This document shows, in pieces, positions 6,607 through 8,018 of a DNA stretch of 8,018 nucleotides. The notes beneath the pieces are model-generated. The model was not told the origin of the DNA. It saw nothing but the letters and a program-made list of their open reading frames with translations, and ran no database searches. Position 1 is the stretch's first letter; every line of letters begins with the position of its first letter. This stretch comes from Chloroflexota bacterium. GTDB lineage: Bacteria; Chloroflexota; Anaerolineae; JACRMK01. The position numbers and the translations under genes are program-made. Location: the NCBI GenBank assembly GCA_016200765.1, contig JACQEC010000073.1:1-8018 (forward strand), in the 5' to 3' direction.

Positions 6607-6744
6607 ATGACCACCGCGCCACCCGGTCCCCCGGAGTTACCCCTCGAAAAAGAGCGAGCCACCTTTCGCCGTTTGGCACTGGCCCGCCAACTCTATCTGC
6701 ATGCTATTAATTGCGACTCGTCCCCAGATAATATCGGAGCGTAA
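6607..6744 (+). CDS. 45-codon ORF, probably the amputated N-terminus of a larger protein
   Basis: AAAAGGAGG at 6591-6599 is an almost ideal ribosome binding site 7 nt before the ATG at 6607. The frame encodes 45 residues: a Pro-rich opening (MTTAPPGPPELPLEKE), then an amphipathic helix (FRRLALARQLYLHAIN, about 20-35), then an unconvincing tail (CDSSPDNIGA) to the TAA at 6742. From memory, the helix pattern 'RRLA-x-ARQLYLHA' opens a number of larger uncharacterised proteins, so this may be a 5' remnant cut off at about 6705 by a deletion or recombination. No continuation was found in the other frames downstream. It could also be a genuine small protein. The strong translation signal is visible; the remnant reading is inference. 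Confidence 0.4.
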   Translation: MTTAPPGPPELPLEKERATFRRLALARQLYLHAINCDSSPDNIGA

Positions 6745-6947
6745 AACAACCCGTGCCTGAGCGCGCTGACTATGTTTAGTACGACTACTTCGCTCGCCCA
6801 GTATGGGCGGGGCAGTTGAAGAGCAAGCAGCTTCTCCCATTTGCCCCTTGACAACGATTTATTGGAAGCGCATCCTGAAAGATGTATTTTGAATGACCTC
6901 ATCGGTTGGAATACCCTCAGTCGAGGCTCCAGACCGATGATACGTGC
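6745..6947. other. Gene-free stretch upstream of the broken parA, with one strong palindrome
   Basis: No coding frame is convincing on either strand. At 6793-6811 an 8-bp hairpin (CTCGCCCA / TGGGCGGG around GTA, one T-G wobble) is the clearest structure. It has no T-run after it and could be an operator or partition site for the locus downstream. TTGACA at 6848-6853 is a perfect -35 hexamer, but the bases at the right distance (CATCCT at 6871-6876) are a poor -10. The sequence otherwise looks like degraded coding or spacer DNA. Confidence 0.35.
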
Positions 6948-7584
6948 ATGGTCGTATCTGTTGCATCACAAAAAGGTGGCACGGGCAAAACGTCCACCAG
7001 TCTTTCCCTCGCTTCCGGCCTCGCCCGCCACGGCAAGCATGTCCTGCTCGTAGATATTGACAGCCAGGCTAACTCTTCCAAGGTTCTCATCCCCAATTAT
7101 CTCGAACTGCGGAAAGAGAACACGATCTATGCGACGATTCTCGAACGGCAGCTGCTGCCCGTCCAGTGTACGACCATCCCCAATCTTGACATTGTCCCTT
7201 CCCATATCTTGCTCTCGAATAAACGCCTTCACCGCCAGCGATCAGGTGCTGGTGGTGGTCTCGCCCGGCTACTTCGAGCTCGACTCGATCGTACAGCTCT
7301 CCAAGACGGTGCAGGAAGTGCGCGAATATTTCAACCCCGCGCTCAAGATCATGGGCCACCTGTTCACGATGTGCGACCCGACCATCAACAGCGATATGTC
7401 GTTGCGCATCCTGCGGCAGACCTACCCCGACCTGGTGCTCAAGACGGTGATCCCGCGCAACACCGACCTGCGCGATGCCCATTTCAATAAGCAAGACATC
7501 TTCCAGTTCGCTCCCCATTCCAAATCCGCTCAAGCCTACGCGCGTTTAATTGACGAACTGTTCCATGAGCAAGAAGCAGCTTAA
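6948..7584 (+). pseudogene. parA: parA-type partition ATPase, broken by a frame change and loss of Walker B
   Basis: Two frames together make a ParA/Soj-like (MinD superfamily) ATPase with its middle missing. From the ATG at 6948, frame one gives 91 residues with the deviant Walker A KGGTGKT (9-15), Walker A' LLVDIDSQAN and the family block NLDIVPSHILLSN, reaching AAT at 7218-7220. Frame two resumes at ATA/AAC (7219-7224) as INAFTASDQVLVVVSPGYFE and continues through FTMCDPTINS and VIPRNTDLRDAHFNKQDIF to TAA at 7582. Intact homologues have roughly 40-50 more residues between these blocks, including Walker B (a 'YDYVFIDCPPS'-like motif), which is absent from both frames. A read-through protein would stop at 7488 with nonsense, so function is unlikely. 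Only a poorly spaced GAGG precedes the ATG; TTG at 6906 is an alternative start. The 3' end overlaps the partner gene by 20 bp. GC3 shifts sharply at the joint. Confidence 0.85.
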
Positions 7585-8018
7585 CACCGAGGCCATCCTC
7601 AATGAACTGAAGGGCGGATCGCTTTTCTTCCCACAGGCGTCACACGCCCCTATCCCAACCCCTGAAAAAAACCGCGCTGCGACCCCTGTGGTGCCCCCAG
7701 AACACTCGACACCCGCCGAGCTGACCCCTATCCCTTCTGGCCTACCCAAGCCGATTAGAGAGCCATCTACAGACCGGGCTATCACGCCCGCTAACCCTGA
7801 TGCTAGCCCGCTAGCCCGCTATCCTGACGGCTTGATCAATACCATTCGTAAAATCGTGAAATCGACCGGCAAGGAAGTCTCCTTCGTGCGCCTGACGCTT
7901 GAGGAGAAGAAACAACTGGTGGACATCGTCTACAGCTACAAGAGCCAAGGTATCAAGACCTCCGAAACCGAGATCAACCGCATCGCCGTGAACTTCCTAC
8001 TCGAAGACTATCAAGCGA
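7565..8018 (+). CDS. ParA partner protein with ribbon-helix-helix-like domain (cut by window edge)
   Basis: The ATG at 7565, inside the last codons of parA (20-bp overlap), opens a frame that runs past the window end; 151 residues are visible. They show a basic N-terminus with an amphipathic helix (MSKKQLNTEAILNELKGG), a long Pro/Thr/Ala-rich disordered linker (about 24-86), then a folded part. In the latter, VSFVRLT (105-111) followed by two helices (EEKKQLVDIVYSYK and TETEINRIA-like SETEINRIAVNFLLEDY, about 113-149) has the strand-helix-helix plan of ribbon-helix-helix DNA-binding proteins. By position it should be the centromere-binding or accessory partner of ParA; the N-terminal basic helix would fit ParA contact. 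It has no ParB nuclease-like domain in the visible part. No ribosome binding site better than GACGAACTG lies before the ATG, so translation was probably coupled to parA and may suffer from parA's frame change. The assignment rests on context and fold pattern. Confidence 0.7.
   Translation, partial: MSKKQLNTEAILNELKGGSLFFPQASHAPIPTPEKNRAATPVVPPEHSTPAELTPIPSGLPKPIREPSTDRAITPANPDASPLARYPDGLINTIRKIVKSTGKEVSFVRLTLEEKKQLVDIVYSYKSQGIKTSETEINRIAVNFLLEDYQA
7787..7821 (+). repeat. Short direct repeats in the linker of the ParA partner gene
   Basis: CCCGCTA occurs at 7787-7793, 7807-7813 and 7815-7821, and GCTAGCCC is tandemly repeated at 7802-7809 and 7810-7817. The repeats code for part of the Pro/Ala/Ser-rich linker. 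They may be slippage products or a small iteron-like binding site next to the partition genes. Confidence 0.35.

Noticed and set aside
6561..6785. Near-perfect 12-bp inverted repeat (6561-6572 and 6774-6785, one mismatch) flanking the small ORF, as a possible miniature mobile element
   Set aside because: A match of this length is expected by chance several times in a window of this size, and no flanking target duplication is seen.
6848..6876. TTGACA as the -35 of a parA promoter
   Set aside because: The hexamer at the right spacing (CATCCT) is too poor a -10; kept only as a note on the gene-free stretch.
7219..7224. Programmed +1 frameshift in parA
   Set aside because: A frameshift would still leave the protein without Walker B; the missing segment points to deletion or recombination.
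1..8018. CRISPR arrays, tRNA or rRNA genes
   Set aside because: No regularly spaced direct repeats, no cloverleaf with a TTCGANTC-type arm and no rRNA-like conserved blocks were found on reading.

Overview
The window is a moderately GC-rich bacterial segment, most likely from Chloroflexota. That assignment is an inference from three things: extended -10 boxes of the TGCTATAAT kind, a DUF5666 exported protein, and a plasmid-type ParA/partner pair of a kind I associate with Chloroflexota and Cyanobacteria. No rRNA or tRNA is present to confirm it.

Left end (1-513): the first 55 codons of a DDE transposase run off the left edge on the minus strand. The upstream end of its insertion sequence probably lies near 210, inside the 3' end of a small minus-strand hypothetical gene (175-462), which would then be a truncated host gene. 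A 51-bp divergent gap leads to the first plus-strand gene.

Centre (514-6117): an exported protein with two tandem DUF5666 repeats (514-1176) is closed by a good rho-independent terminator. An extended -10 promoter then opens a tight four-gene operon: OmpR-type response regulator, sensor histidine kinase, membrane fusion protein and MacB/FtsX-type permease. Junctions are 0 bp, a 4-bp ATGA overlap and 9 bp. The logical reading is a self-regulated envelope export or stress module: the kinase senses an extracytoplasmic signal and the regulator controls the exporter. The ABC ATPase normally encoded between or beside the last two genes is missing, so the permease must borrow an ATPase encoded elsewhere.

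Right end (6118-8018): composition and gene content change to a plasmid-like or accessory region. It holds a small basic protein with a possible winged-helix segment (6187-6534), a 45-codon ORF with a near-perfect ribosome binding site that looks like the amputated N-terminus of a larger protein (6607-6744), about 200 bp without a gene, a broken parA, and the start of its downstream partner gene, which carries a ribbon-helix-helix-like domain and runs off the right edge.

The most informative oddity is the parA remnant. Walker A and A' are intact in one frame, then the frame changes at about 7218-7221 exactly where some 40-50 codons containing Walker B should be. Third-position GC jumps from roughly 64% to 92% at that point and falls to about 51% near 7477. 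This looks like a mosaic of two parA homologues joined by a deletion or recombination, or a chimeric assembly. I did not find a convincing wholly new system. The candidates worth a second look are the mosaic parA, the ATPase-less exporter with its aromatic coiled-coil insert, and the IS-truncated small gene.
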